NCBI RefSeq assembly: GCF_048268305.1 | Contig: NZ_JBLWVT010000001.1 | Coordinates: 62,001-126,000 of the forward strand | Direction of reading: 5' to 3' | Length of the DNA: 64,000 bases | Source: Pseudodonghicola sp048268305 | Lineage (GTDB): Bacteria > Pseudomonadota > Alphaproteobacteria > Rhodobacterales > Rhodobacteraceae | Part shown: in pieces, positions 1-8,651 of the stretch | How the letters are laid out: every line of letters starts with the position of its first letter | Position numbering within the stretch: position 1 is the stretch's first letter | Made by a program: the position numbers and the translations under genes | Notes under the pieces: model-generated | Seen by the model: only the letters and a program-made list of their open reading frames with translations | Database searches by the model: none | Told to the model about the DNA's origin: nothing

Positions 1-131
1 TCCCGGGCGGCGCGCTCGGCCACCAGATCGGTCACCTCGGCGGCCGCGGCCGGCAGCGCCGCCGCCAGGCTGAGCGCCGCGGCCCCCAGCAGGCGGCGGA
101 TCGGGAGCAGGGGAGAGGCGGCGCGGGTCAT
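1..131 (-). CDS. flgA: FlgA, P-ring assembly chaperone (5' part only)
   Basis: The first 43 codons of a gene that runs off the left edge. The ATG on the minus strand is at 131, 5 bp after the flgG stop, so it sits in the same operon. The translation opens with a basic stretch (MTRAASPLLPIRR), then an Ala/Leu-rich hydrophobic core ending near AAAAE, a typical Sec signal peptide. FlgA is a periplasmic chaperone that helps FlgI assemble into the P ring. The identity rests on the signal peptide and on the common flgF-flgG-flgA(-flgH) order, because the diagnostic SAF domain lies outside the window. Confidence 0.7.
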   Translation of the reverse strand, partial: MTRAASPLLPIRRLLGAAALSLAAALPAAAAEVTDLVAERAAR

Positions 132-136
132 CGTGG

Positions 137-922
137 TTATTTGATCTGATTGGCCGTCGACAGCATCTGGTCGGCGGTCTCGATCGCCTTCGAGTTCATC
201 TCATAGGCGCGCTGCGCCGAGATCAGATCGGTGATCTGCTGAATGATGTTGACGTTGGAGTTCTCAAGATAGCCCTGCCGGATGATACCGACGCCGGGCT
301 CGCCCGGGTTGGTCATCGTCGGCTCGCCCGAGGCGGTGGTTTCCTCCAGCATGTTGTTGCCGATCGGTTTCATCCCGGCTTCGTTCAGGAAGGTGGCCAT
401 GGTGAGCTGCCCCAGTTCCACCGGGGTGGGGGTGTTGTCGACATAGGCCATCACCACGCCTTCGTTGTTGATCTCGACCTGGGTGGTGTTGTCGGGGATG
501 GTGATGCCGGGGTCGATCTCGTAACCGTCCAGGGTGACGATCTGCCCCTCGGCGCTCAGCTGGAAGCTGCCGGCGCGGGTATAGGCCTGGGTGCCGTCGG
601 GGCGGTTGATCACGAAGAACCCCTTGCCCTCGATCGCCAGGTCAAGTTCGTTCTCGGTCTGCGACAGTCCGCCCTGCGAGCTGAGCCGGACCACGCCGAC
701 GCTTTGCACCCCGAGGCCGACGTTCATCCCCACCGGCCGCGCCGTGCCCTCGGTCGAGGTCAGCGCGCCTTCGGAATGGACCGACTGATAGATCAGATCC
801 TGAAACGCTGCCCGGCCCCCCTTGAAGCCGGTGGTATTGGCGTTGGCGATGTTGTTGGCGATGACGTCCACGTTGGTCTGCTGTGCCAGCATCCCCGTCG
901 CCGCGATCCCGAGTGCTTTCAT
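137..922 (-). CDS. flgG: FlgG, distal rod protein
   Basis: 261 aa, the usual length for FlgG. The N-terminus MKALGIAATGMLAQQTNVDV followed by IANNIANANTTGFK is the rod/hook-family signature. A central LDLAIEGKGFFVI segment and a C-terminal helix with NSNVNIIQQITDLISAQRAYE complete the flg_bbr / FlgE-F-G / flg_bbr_C architecture. FlgG builds the distal rod through the periplasm and is exported by the flagellar type III system, so it has no cleaved signal. It lies between flgF (33 bp upstream) and flgA (5 bp downstream) on the minus strand. Confidence 0.97.
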   Translation of the reverse strand: MKALGIAATGMLAQQTNVDVIANNIANANTTGFKGGRAAFQDLIYQSVHSEGALTSTEGTARPVGMNVGLGVQSVGVVRLSSQGGLSQTENELDLAIEGKGFFVINRPDGTQAYTRAGSFQLSAEGQIVTLDGYEIDPGITIPDNTTQVEINNEGVVMAYVDNTPTPVELGQLTMATFLNEAGMKPIGNNMLEETTASGEPTMTNPGEPGVGIIRQGYLENSNVNIIQQITDLISAQRAYEMNSKAIETADQMLSTANQIK

Positions 923-955
923 GTCCTGGGTCCTTCCCTTCGCCTTGCCTGCGGC

Positions 956-1696
956 TCAGACCACGTTGCCGAGGCGCTGGATCGCCTGTTTGGTCTGGTC
1001 GTTGGATTCCGACATTAGTTGCGAGGCGCGACCATAGGCGCGCTCGATATCCATCAGCCGGGTCATCTCGATGATCGGCTGCACGTTGCTTTGTTCGATG
1101 AAGCCCTGTGAAAGCTGGGTCTCGCCATCTGCTTCGACATTGCCCAGGCTGTCGTCGGACAGGAACATGCCGTTGCCCATGGGGACGAGCTGGTTGACAT
1201 CGGGCAGGCGGAAGATGCCGATCTGGCCCAGCACCGCGCCGCTGAGGTCGGTGATGGTGCCGTCCTGGGTAAAGATGATCTCCTGCCCCAGCGCATCGGG
1301 CAGGGTGATCGGGTTGCCGGCAGGGCTCAGCACCGGCGCGCCGCTCAGCGTGGCGAGCTGGCCATCGCTGTTGACGGTCAGCCGCCCGTCGCGGCCATAG
1401 GCGGTGCTGCCGGCTTCGGTCTGATAGGAAAGCCAGCCGGGCCCGGTCAGCGCGATGTCGAGCGGATTGCCGGTGGCGATCAGCGCGCCCTGGGCGGTAT
1501 CGGTATAGGTGCCACGATCCTGGACATAGCTGATCGCGGTGCTGTCGGTGGCGCCATCGGGCTCGACCGCCTCGAACAGGGCCTGCGTTGCCTTGTAGCC
1601 GGCGGTCGAGGCGTTCGCCATGTTATGCGCCGCCAGATCCATGCTGCGTTCGAGCGCGGTGGCCAGAGAGAGCGAGACATAATTTGCTTGGCCCAT
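956..1696 (-). CDS. flgF: FlgF, proximal rod protein
   Basis: 246 aa from ATG 1696. I chose this start because MGQANYVSLSLATALERSMD matches the rod-protein N-terminus and a purine-rich GGGGGCGGCG lies just upstream; a longer frame to 1753 gives an unrelated leader. It has the HNMANASTAGYK motif near residue 22, a PLDIALTGPGWLSYQ core and a C-terminal QSNVQPIIEMTRLMDIERAYG helix. FlgF is a proximal rod subunit. It is the first gene of the flgF-flgG-flgA operon, and its promoter region is shared divergently with the repeat-protein gene at 1854. Confidence 0.95.
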   Translation of the reverse strand: MGQANYVSLSLATALERSMDLAAHNMANASTAGYKATQALFEAVEPDGATDSTAISYVQDRGTYTDTAQGALIATGNPLDIALTGPGWLSYQTEAGSTAYGRDGRLTVNSDGQLATLSGAPVLSPAGNPITLPDALGQEIIFTQDGTITDLSGAVLGQIGIFRLPDVNQLVPMGNGMFLSDDSLGNVEADGETQLSQGFIEQSNVQPIIEMTRLMDIERAYGRASQLMSESNDQTKQAIQRLGNVV

Positions 1697-1853
1697 CTGC
1701 GCGCCGCCCCCTGACTCGTCTCGGCAAGAACAATATGAAAGAATTCGGTGCAATTCACCTTATTGCGTGGTAAACTATCCATCAATATAAGAATTAAGGC
1801 AAGATATAATTGGATTCCCGCAAGGCTAACCGCAAGAACAGTTGGTGGCAGGC
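1697..1853. promoter_or_regulatory. Divergent promoter region, flgF / repeat-protein gene
   Basis: A 157-bp AT-rich gap between divergent flagellar operons, in strong contrast to the GC-rich genes beside it. It contains CAAGAAC twice, at 1725-1731 and 1833-1839; the second copy is followed by AGTTGG. The same heptamer (CAAGAAY) recurs in other flagellar intergenic regions of this window. No sigma-28 or sigma-54 promoter consensus was recognised. The assignment as a regulatory region is inference from position, base composition and the shared motif. Confidence 0.4.
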
Positions 1854-3674
1854 ATGAAGAACCCGATGACAGTTGCGGCGATGCTGCTGGCCGGCCTTGC
1901 GGCGGGCGGGGTGGCTGGCGCTGCGCGGGCTTCGGGCGAAGAGGCGACGGAGCCTGCCGAAGGCGTCGGCCTCATGGTGCGGCCCGCTCCGGGAAGGGGC
2001 GCTGCCGAGGCTATGGCGTTGGGGCGTTGGCCACAGGCGCGATTCCATGATGATCTGGTCGGCCGCATCCAGGCGCTGAGCACCGCTCACGGGCCTGAGC
2101 GTCCGGGGGTCTTTCTGGACATGGCCGAGCTGTTTCTGGCGCAGATGATGTTGCCTGAGGCGCGGTCGGTGCTGGAGGGGGTCACCCCGGAAATCCCGCA
2201 TGACAAGCTGCGCTGGCGGGCGATGTCGGGCGCGGTCCGGCTTTTGGCGGGGGAAGCGGCGGCGGACCTGTCGGAATCGCCCCTGTCCGACCCGGCGCGG
2301 CAGGATCGGGCGCTGTGGCTGGTGTTGCAGGCGATCGCGACGGGCGACGCGCAGATGTTGCGCGACAATCTTGATGGCGTGGCCGCGGCGCTTGCCCTGC
2401 AGCCCAAGGCGTTGCGGCGCAGCGTGCTGCCCAGCGTGACCGAGGCGGCGGTCGAGGCCGGTGCCGGGGCGGTGGTGCCCGATCTGTTGGCGATGGTCGA
2501 GGGGCTGCCCGATCTCTCCGACGCGTCGGTGGGGTATTTCCTGCGCGGTCGGGCTGCCGCGCTGTCGGGTCAGGCCAGTTCAGCGCTGGAGGCCTATTTC
2601 GAGGCCTCGAAAGGCTGGGATCGCTATGCCGCCCGGGCGCGGCTGGCTCTGGCGGATATGGCGCTGGAAAACGGTGGGCGCGGCGCGCTGCTGGCGGCGC
2701 AGGACGTGCTGGAGCACGGCGTTGATGCCTGGCGCGGCGACCAATATGAGCTTGAGTTGCTGAAGATGCTGGCGACGGTCTATTCCCAGTCCGGTGATGG
2801 TATCGGTTCGTTGCTGCTGCTTGGTCAGCTGATGTCGCGCTTTCCCGGCACGCCCGAGGCGGAGTGGGCCGCGGCCCAGGCCGCCGAAGATATGGCGCGG
2901 GTCTATCGGGGCGGCGCCGAGGGGAAGATTCCGCTGGCCAGATGGCTGAGCGTGCATCTCCGGCTTGTGCCGCTCTTTCGTTATTTCCCCGAGTTCTCGA
3001 CCTATACCGAAGTTCTTGCCGATCGCGCGCTTGAGATCGGCGGCACCGATCTGGCCGCGGTGGAATATCGCCGGGCGCTGGCGCTGCTGGAAGAGCTTGA
3101 TGGTTTCACCGGCCAGCCGGTGCCGGTCGAACGCATGGTCGGGTTGCGCCTCAAGCTGGCGCAGGCCTTGGCCCGTGGTGGGTTGCTGGCCGAGGCGCTG
3201 ACCGAGCTGGATCGTGTCGAGGCGCTTGAGGATCCCGGGCTGAAGCTGCGGCTCGGTCGGCTGAGATCACAGGTTCTGGCCGATATGGGCAATTCCGACG
3301 AAGTGCTGCGCATCCGTGTCGCCGCCCCCGACGCCCGCAATCTGCGTGACGTCGCCCTGGCATTGTGGCGGGAAGGCGATTGGATCGAGGCGATGCTGTT
3401 CTATCGTCGGCTCTGGTCGGGTTTCCCTGAGCAGTTCACTGCCCGCGATGCCTCTTACCTGCTGTTGGCAGCGCGCAAGGCCGGCAATGAGGGGGTCGCC
3501 GAAGAGGTCGCCGCAGCCTTTCCCGAGCTGACCAGTTCGGAGAGCTGGATTGAGATCGCTCAGAGCCTGATGGAGGTTCCGGCCCCGATCACACCGCTGA
3601 GCGAGGGCGGTGCCGCCAGCCGGCTGGAAAGCCTGGAACGCGCGCTCGGCAAGATCAGCGATACCGGCCTCTGA
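1854..3674 (+). CDS. Exported helical-repeat (TPR-like) protein of the flagellar cluster
   Basis: 606 aa from ATG 1854 (alternative TTG 1842). A Lys-led hydrophobic leader, MKNPMTVAAMLLAGLAAGG, ends near GAARA|SGEE, so the protein is predicted to be periplasmic. The rest is almost wholly alpha-helical, with repeated Ala/Leu-rich pairs such as YFLRGRAAALSGQASSALEA and LALADMALENGG that resemble TPR or SEL1-like repeats. There are no catalytic motifs. It is transcribed with flgE-flgK-flgL inside the flagellar locus. Rhizobial flagellar loci encode a periplasmic MotC with a MotE chaperone, and a MotE-like gene is present at 19463; a MotC-like role is possible but is inference, since I see no clear MotC sequence signature. 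Confidence 0.75.
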   Translation: MKNPMTVAAMLLAGLAAGGVAGAARASGEEATEPAEGVGLMVRPAPGRGAAEAMALGRWPQARFHDDLVGRIQALSTAHGPERPGVFLDMAELFLAQMMLPEARSVLEGVTPEIPHDKLRWRAMSGAVRLLAGEAAADLSESPLSDPARQDRALWLVLQAIATGDAQMLRDNLDGVAAALALQPKALRRSVLPSVTEAAVEAGAGAVVPDLLAMVEGLPDLSDASVGYFLRGRAAALSGQASSALEAYFEASKGWDRYAARARLALADMALENGGRGALLAAQDVLEHGVDAWRGDQYELELLKMLATVYSQSGDGIGSLLLLGQLMSRFPGTPEAEWAAAQAAEDMARVYRGGAEGKIPLARWLSVHLRLVPLFRYFPEFSTYTEVLADRALEIGGTDLAAVEYRRALALLEELDGFTGQPVPVERMVGLRLKLAQALARGGLLAEALTELDRVEALEDPGLKLRLGRLRSQVLADMGNSDEVLRIRVAAPDARNLRDVALALWREGDWIEAMLFYRRLWSGFPEQFTARDASYLLLAARKAGNEGVAEEVAAAFPELTSSESWIEIAQSLMEVPAPITPLSEGGAASRLESLERALGKISDTGL

Positions 3675-3771
3675 GATCACTTCGAGCCGGTCTGCCCTAT
3701 GCTGTAGGTCTCTGCCTGCAATAGTGGTGGTGACTGCTATGTCGCCCAGATCTTGCGTTTTTCCTGTTTCT

Positions 3772-3830
3772 TTAACTCGCCTTAAAAGAGCCTTGTGTAT
3801 TCCTTGAAGGAAACACTCAACCACAAGAAT
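3772..3830 (+). promoter_or_regulatory. flgE upstream region: TTAA pair, near-palindrome and CAAGAAT
   Basis: Upstream of flgE there is TTAA-N6-TTAA at 3772-3785, close to the CtrA-type TTAA-N7-TTAA spacing. It is followed by a 22-bp near-perfect palindrome at 3795-3816 centred on CCTTGAAGG, and a CAAGAAT heptamer at 3824-3830. The GTATTCCTTG block inside the palindrome recurs upstream of fliG at 25860-25869. Regulatory function is inferred from position and repetition only. Confidence 0.35.
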
Positions 3831-3846
3831 AATGGGCGGCGGTCAG

Positions 3847-5148
3847 ATGAGCATTTCCAGTGCATTGCAAACAGGTGTGAGCGGTCTGAAGGCGAATTCG
3901 GCAGCCGTCAGCAATATCTCAGAGAATATCGCGAACGCGAACACGGTGGGCTACAAGCGGGGGTTCTCGCAATATGTCACCAGTTCGGCCTCGGGCAGCA
4001 GCTCCTCCTCGGTGCTCTCGGTCTCGACGGTGGATGTGAGCGAGATCGACCTTGCCGGCAGCCTGCTGTCGACCAGCTCCTCGACCGATCTGGCGATTTC
4101 CGGGGATGGGTTCTTCGTGGTTTCCGTCAATCCGAACGAGACGCTCGAAACCAACTATCTGCTGACCCGGGCGGGGTCGTTCTTGGTAGATGAGGACGGC
4201 AATCTGGTGAACTCCGCCGGCTATTATCTGGCGGGCTACCCCTATGATGTCAGTGGCGCGCTCTCCGATGTGGATCGCACCACCTTCGGCGGGATGGAGA
4301 CGGTGAATGTCGCCAATATCTCGCTCTCGGCCTCCGCGACCACCGGGGTGACGGTGACGGGCAACCTGCCGTCGCAGGATACCGGGTTGGCCGAGCCGGG
4401 GTCGCCCTTTCCCTCGTCGACCGAATATTACACTGCGCTCGGAGCTTCTGAGCGGCTGAATTTCTCCTGGCAGCCGACCGCGACCGACAATCAGTGGACG
4501 GTCACCGTCAGCGATAACGATGGCAACGAGCTGGGCTCGGTCACTGTCGACTATTCAGATTCCGGCAGCACGGCGGGGACGCCGGCCTCTTATTCGGATG
4601 TGGTCTCGACCGCGGTGGCGCCCTCGGCCTTTGCCTTCGATACGGCGACCGGCGTGGCGACGCTGACGCTGGATAGCGGTACCACGCCGCAGGTGCTGAC
4701 GCTGAACTTTGGCGCTCCGGGCAGCTTTGATGGAATCACCCAATTCGCCGGTGATTTCAGCCAGTCCTTCGGCCGGGACGGCTCCAGCGTCGGAGAGCTG
4801 AACCGCACCGAGATCGACGAGAACGGCACGCTCTACGGGGTTTTCGACAACGGCGAGCGTCGCGCGCTTTACCAGATCCCGGTGGGCACCGTGGCGAACG
4901 TCAACGGGCTGAAGGAGGTGGACGGCAACGCCTATGCGCTGACCAAGGATACCGGCAGCTTCATGGCGCTTGAGGCGGGCTCCGGTTCGTTGGGGACGAT
5001 CGCGTCGAATTCGCTGGAGTCCTCCAACGTGGATATCGCCGAAGAGATGACCGACCTGATCGTCGCGCAGCGGGCCTTTTCGACCAATGCCCAGATCATC
5101 ACCACCGTCGACGACATGATGTCCACGATCGCGCAGCTGAAACGCTAA
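3847..5148 (+). CDS. flgE: FlgE, flagellar hook protein
   Basis: 433 aa from ATG 3847, preceded by the purine-rich GGGCGGCGGTCAG; five upstream in-frame codons were rejected because MSISSALQTGVSGLKANS is the canonical FlgE start. It has the SENIANANTVGYKRG motif near residue 28, a DLAISGDGFFVV core and the C-terminal SNVDIAEEMTDLIVAQRAFS helix. The middle, about residues 140-310, is Thr/Ser/Gly-rich as expected for the variable hook domain. FlgE polymerises into the hook. It is followed after 27 bp by flgK. Confidence 0.97.
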   Translation: MSISSALQTGVSGLKANSAAVSNISENIANANTVGYKRGFSQYVTSSASGSSSSSVLSVSTVDVSEIDLAGSLLSTSSSTDLAISGDGFFVVSVNPNETLETNYLLTRAGSFLVDEDGNLVNSAGYYLAGYPYDVSGALSDVDRTTFGGMETVNVANISLSASATTGVTVTGNLPSQDTGLAEPGSPFPSSTEYYTALGASERLNFSWQPTATDNQWTVTVSDNDGNELGSVTVDYSDSGSTAGTPASYSDVVSTAVAPSAFAFDTATGVATLTLDSGTTPQVLTLNFGAPGSFDGITQFAGDFSQSFGRDGSSVGELNRTEIDENGTLYGVFDNGERRALYQIPVGTVANVNGLKEVDGNAYALTKDTGSFMALEAGSGSLGTIASNSLESSNVDIAEEMTDLIVAQRAFSTNAQIITTVDDMMSTIAQLKR

Positions 5149-5175
5149 GTCCGCTTGGCGTTCAGGGGGTAGAAG

Positions 5176-6588
5176 ATGAGTCTTTCGACGGCACTGAACG
5201 TGGCCTCCAGCGGGCTGGCCACGACGCAGGTTCGGGCACAGGTCGTTTCCGAGAACATCGCCAACGCGATGAACGCGAATTATGTTCGTCGCGAGGCCGT
5301 CCTGGTGTCGACGTCGAGCGGCGGCGTCCAGGTCAGCCAGGTTACGCGAGAGGTGGACGATGCGCTGGTCCGCATGTCGCGGTCCGAAGGCAGCAAGGCG
5401 GCACATCAGCAGGCGATCTACGAAGCGCTCAAAACCTATACGACCTATCTCGGAGAGCCCGGCGACGGCTTGTCGCTGGCTGACAAGTTTTCCAATTTCA
5501 ACACCACGCTGACGACGCTGGTGAACATGCCGTCCTCGACCGAGGCGCAATCGGCAGCGGTCTATGCGGCGGAAGATCTGGCCGCCTCGATCCGCAATAC
5601 CAGTGGCATGTTGTCGGAGGTCAGCGCCGATGTGGATATGGAAATCCGCTATGAGGTCGCCGATCTGAACCAGACACTCTACGATCTGGCCGAGCTGAAC
5701 TCGAAGGTCGGCAAGTTCGAGAGCGGCACGCTCGAGACCGCCAACCTGAGCGATCAGATGGATAGCCTGCTGGATCAGGTCTCTGAGATTGTCGGGGTTC
5801 GGATCAACTATAATGCCGACAAGACGGTCAGCCTCTACACCACCGGCGGCGCCGCGCTGCTGGAGGGGACGCAGGTTCAGGATGTGACCTATAATTCCGC
5901 TGACGGCACCTTCTATGCGGGCAAGACCGAGATCACACCGAACAAGACCGGCGTGCGCGGGATCGAAGAAGGCAGCCTGGTCGGCTTCGCCGAACTCAAG
6001 AACGAGATCTTGCCGGAGTTCCAGCTTCAGCTTGACGAATATGCCCGCGGGTTGATCCAGGCCTTCGAGGCGGCCGATGCGTCTCTGTCGGCCGGAGAGG
6101 CGGGGCTGTTCACCGACAAGGGCAATGCCTTTGATGCCAGCAAGCTCGATGGGCTGGCCAGCCGGATCGCGGTCAACGAGGCGGTTTCGCATGATGGGGA
6201 TGCCGAAACCTGGCGCATTCGCGATGGCATGGGCGTTGATGAAGAGGGGGCCGTCGCTGACGCCACCCAGGTGCAGGCCTATATCGACGTGCTCGATACC
6301 AAGGTCGATGCCGATCCGGCCACGGGGCTCAGCCCCTCGATTTCCCTGGCCGATTTCGCCTCTGCGGTGGTGACGGCCCAGGCGCTGACCCGTTCGCGCG
6401 CCGAAAGCAACTATAGTGCCGCGGCCTCGGCGGCCGAATTGGTACAGGCTTCCCGCGATAACGTCGCGGGCGTCAATATCGACGATGAAGTGCAGCAGCT
6501 TATGCTGATCGAGCGGAGCTATGTTGCGAATTCCAAGGTGCTGACGGCGGTGAGCGACATGCTCGACGCGCTGTTGGCCGCAGTCTGA
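5176..6588 (+). CDS. flgK: FlgK, hook-filament junction protein 1
   Basis: 470 aa. The N-terminus MSLSTALNVASSGLATTQV with SENIANAMNANYVRREAVL matches the FlgK/hook-family opening, and the C-terminus VNIDDEVQQLMLIERSYVANSK is the flg_bbr_C signature. The long helical middle includes YAAEDLAASIRNTSGMLSEV, typical of HAP1. FlgK joins hook to filament and is exported through the flagellar type III apparatus. It has an AGGGGGTAGAAG ribosome binding site and is separated from flgL by only 9 bp, so the two are co-transcribed. Confidence 0.95.
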   Translation: MSLSTALNVASSGLATTQVRAQVVSENIANAMNANYVRREAVLVSTSSGGVQVSQVTREVDDALVRMSRSEGSKAAHQQAIYEALKTYTTYLGEPGDGLSLADKFSNFNTTLTTLVNMPSSTEAQSAAVYAAEDLAASIRNTSGMLSEVSADVDMEIRYEVADLNQTLYDLAELNSKVGKFESGTLETANLSDQMDSLLDQVSEIVGVRINYNADKTVSLYTTGGAALLEGTQVQDVTYNSADGTFYAGKTEITPNKTGVRGIEEGSLVGFAELKNEILPEFQLQLDEYARGLIQAFEAADASLSAGEAGLFTDKGNAFDASKLDGLASRIAVNEAVSHDGDAETWRIRDGMGVDEEGAVADATQVQAYIDVLDTKVDADPATGLSPSISLADFASAVVTAQALTRSRAESNYSAAASAAELVQASRDNVAGVNIDDEVQQLMLIERSYVANSKVLTAVSDMLDALLAAV

Positions 6589-6597
6589 GGGTAGAGT

Positions 6598-7677
6598 ATG
6601 AGCTGGAATATCAGCCGGGTATCGTCTTTGCAGTTCAATACCGCCAACCGCAGCTTTGTCGCCAGCGCGACCTCGGCTTTGGCGACCGCGAGCGAAGAGC
6701 TGTCCACAGGTGTGAAATCGGATATCTACGGCGCGCTCGGGGCCAGCTCCGCGACGCTGATGACGCTGCGCAAGAATTACGAGAATACCGAAGCCTATAT
6801 CAACACGAACAGCATTCTGGACAGCAAGCTCCAGGCGATGCTGACCTCGATCGACACCGCCCGGGGAAGCGCCGACAGCGTGCTGAAGACGGCCATCGTG
6901 AACTCCTCGCGGGCGACCACCGGCGTGACCGAACTGCAGAACGAGGCGAGCGCCGCGCTGGAGAGCCTGATCGCGACGCTGAACATCAGCTATAGCGGCG
7001 ATTACCTGTTCTCGGGCATCGACAGCGACAAGCAGCCGCTGACGCGCTGGAGCGAGGTGAACAAGGAAACCGGCGCCTCTCCGGCTCAGGTTCTGGCCGA
7101 TATCGTCGGCGGCGGCCCGACCTCGGCCGAGGAGGCCGAGGAGATGTTGGCCAAGATCGACGCGGTGTTCTCCTCCTCGAACGCGGATGAGGCCGAGAAT
7201 TACGAGGGCACCTTCTTCAGCGGCACTCGGGCTGTCAGCGCAGACGGCAGCAGCCCGACCCGCGTCACCGCGCGGATCGGCGAAGGGCAGGCGCTGGAGT
7301 ATGGCGTTCAGGCCAATGATGCCGGTATCGTCAACGTGATCAAGGGGTTGGCGATGCTGGCTTCGGTCGACGTCAGCACCATCGAGGATGATGCGACCTA
7401 TTCCGCCTGGATGGCCGGCGCGACCGCGGCGCTCAGCACTGGGGTCGAGGGCATGCTGGAGATTTCGGCCGGCATCGGCTTCCATCAGCAGGTGGTCGAG
7501 AATGCCCAATCCCGGCTCGGGGATCTGTCGCTGGTGCAGAAAACCCAGATCTCGGACTATGAAAGCGTCGATCCCTATGAGGCCTCGACCAAGGTCGAGA
7601 ACCTGCAGTATCAGCTCGAAGCCAGCTATGCGGTCAGCGCCAAGCTGTCGCAACTGTCGTTGCTGGATTATCTCTGA
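6598..7677 (+). CDS. flgL: FlgL, hook-filament junction protein 3
   Basis: 359 aa. It is flagellin-like at both ends: the N-terminal coiled region (SSLQFNTANRSFVASATSAL...ASEELSTGVKSD) and the C-terminal helix ending LEASYAVSAKLSQLSLLDYL. The motif NISYSGDYLFSGIDSDKQPL is characteristic of the FlgL central region. It is the last gene of the flgE-flgK-flgL unit and is followed by an inverted-repeat terminator facing the convergent regulator gene. It completes the junction with the filament together with FlgK. Confidence 0.93.
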   Translation: MSWNISRVSSLQFNTANRSFVASATSALATASEELSTGVKSDIYGALGASSATLMTLRKNYENTEAYINTNSILDSKLQAMLTSIDTARGSADSVLKTAIVNSSRATTGVTELQNEASAALESLIATLNISYSGDYLFSGIDSDKQPLTRWSEVNKETGASPAQVLADIVGGGPTSAEEAEEMLAKIDAVFSSSNADEAENYEGTFFSGTRAVSADGSSPTRVTARIGEGQALEYGVQANDAGIVNVIKGLAMLASVDVSTIEDDATYSAWMAGATAALSTGVEGMLEISAGIGFHQQVVENAQSRLGDLSLVQKTQISDYESVDPYEASTKVENLQYQLEASYAVSAKLSQLSLLDYL

Positions 7678-7698
7678 TCCATTGGTCTGAATGAGAAA

Positions 7699-7719
7699 CG
7701 CCCGGCGGATCGCCGGGCG
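7699..7719. terminator. Hairpin terminator between flgL and the FtcR-like gene
   Basis: A perfect 9-bp inverted repeat, CGCCCGGCG / CGCCGGGCG, with a GAT loop, placed between convergent genes (flgL ends at 7677, the regulator at 7726). There is no long T-run on either side, so it may act as a bidirectional or weak intrinsic terminator. Confidence 0.7.
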
Positions 7720-7725
7720 GGTCAG

Positions 7726-8487
7726 TCAGGCACGCGCCTGATAGCCGGTGCTGTGCTGGGGGATCTGGGCGGGCTGCGCTTCGGGGGGCGGCAGCTCAAG
7801 CAGCTCCGGCGCGCTGAGCTTGTAGCCGCGGCCGTGTACCGTTTCGATATATTGCGAACCGCTGGTGGCCGCCGCGGCGATCTTCTTGCGCAGCTTGCAG
7901 ATATAGACGTCGATCACCTTGTCGAACGGCTGGTCGGCGCTCATCCCATAGACGGCGTCATAGATCGCGTTCTTCGAGATCACCTTGTTCGAGTTCAGCG
8001 CCAGATGCTGGAAGATCGAATGTTCCCGCTTCGACAGTTTGATCCGCGCGCCCGAGACGATGGGATCGCGGCCGTCGAAAAAGGCGGTCAGCTCGCCCAC
8101 CACCACGCTTTCGGCGGCGTGGCCGTGGAACCGTCGCACGATGGAATTGATGCGCGAGGCCACCTCGCTGCCCTTGATCGGGCTGACGATGACATCGTCT
8201 GCGCCGCGATCAAGGGCTGCCGAGGTATCCTGGGAATTGCGGAAATCGCGCAGCACGATCACCGGGTTGGCGCAGCCCGCCCGGCGAATGGCGCGGATCT
8301 GGTCGTGGATGTTCGGAGATTCCCCGATCAGGATCGCCCGGGTGTCATGGCCCGGTTGTGTCAGCGGAGCGAGCCCCGCCTCGAAGAAATCCTCATCGAC
8401 GAAATGTGGCTCGATGCCCGCGTTCTCCAGCTCGCTGGCGAGCGAGGCCTGCCGCTTTTCACGTGGTTCGAAAACATAGGCGCGCAT
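7726..8487 (-). CDS. FtcR/CtrA-like flagellar regulator with a degenerate receiver
   Basis: 253 aa from ATG 8487, which has GGAGG 5 nt upstream (GTG 8493 is less well placed). The C-terminal half, about residues 138-225, is an OmpR-type winged helix with IKLSKREHSIFQHLAL and IDVYICKLRKKI, very close to CtrA and Brucella FtcR. The N-terminal receiver fold is recognisable but lacks key residues: the acceptor strand reads AILIGES, with Gly near residue 55 where Asp is expected, and the conserved KPF-type Lys is replaced (VSPI). It is therefore probably phosphorylation-independent. Flanked by flgL and flgI, it is likely the local flagellar activator, as FtcR (Brucella) and Rem (Sinorhizobium) are. 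Confidence 0.85.
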   Translation of the reverse strand: MRAYVFEPREKRQASLASELENAGIEPHFVDEDFFEAGLAPLTQPGHDTRAILIGESPNIHDQIRAIRRAGCANPVIVLRDFRNSQDTSAALDRGADDVIVSPIKGSEVASRINSIVRRFHGHAAESVVVGELTAFFDGRDPIVSGARIKLSKREHSIFQHLALNSNKVISKNAIYDAVYGMSADQPFDKVIDVYICKLRKKIAAAATSGSQYIETVHGRGYKLSAPELLELPPPEAQPAQIPQHSTGYQARA

Positions 8488-8651
8488 GAACACCTCCGTT
8501 CCCGCCGCAATTCATCACTATTCTTAATGGCTAGCAAGGAAAGTTGGTTAGTTCAACGATAAAGTTGTCCACATCTATGATTAGTTTTCGCTATATATGG
8601 ACTTGGCAAAAACAAACGGATAGATTTGCCGGGAAGCCAGGGATGAATTCC

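Noticed and set aside
4555..7653. A 1032-codon open frame on the minus strand
   Set aside because: It runs antisense through flgE, flgK and flgL; its His/Gly/Arg-rich translation is an artefact of high GC content and has no recognisable domain.
8494..8651. A sigma-54 promoter upstream of flgI
   Set aside because: No GG-N10-GC element with the expected TGGCAC/TTGCA context; only AT-rich sequence was seen.
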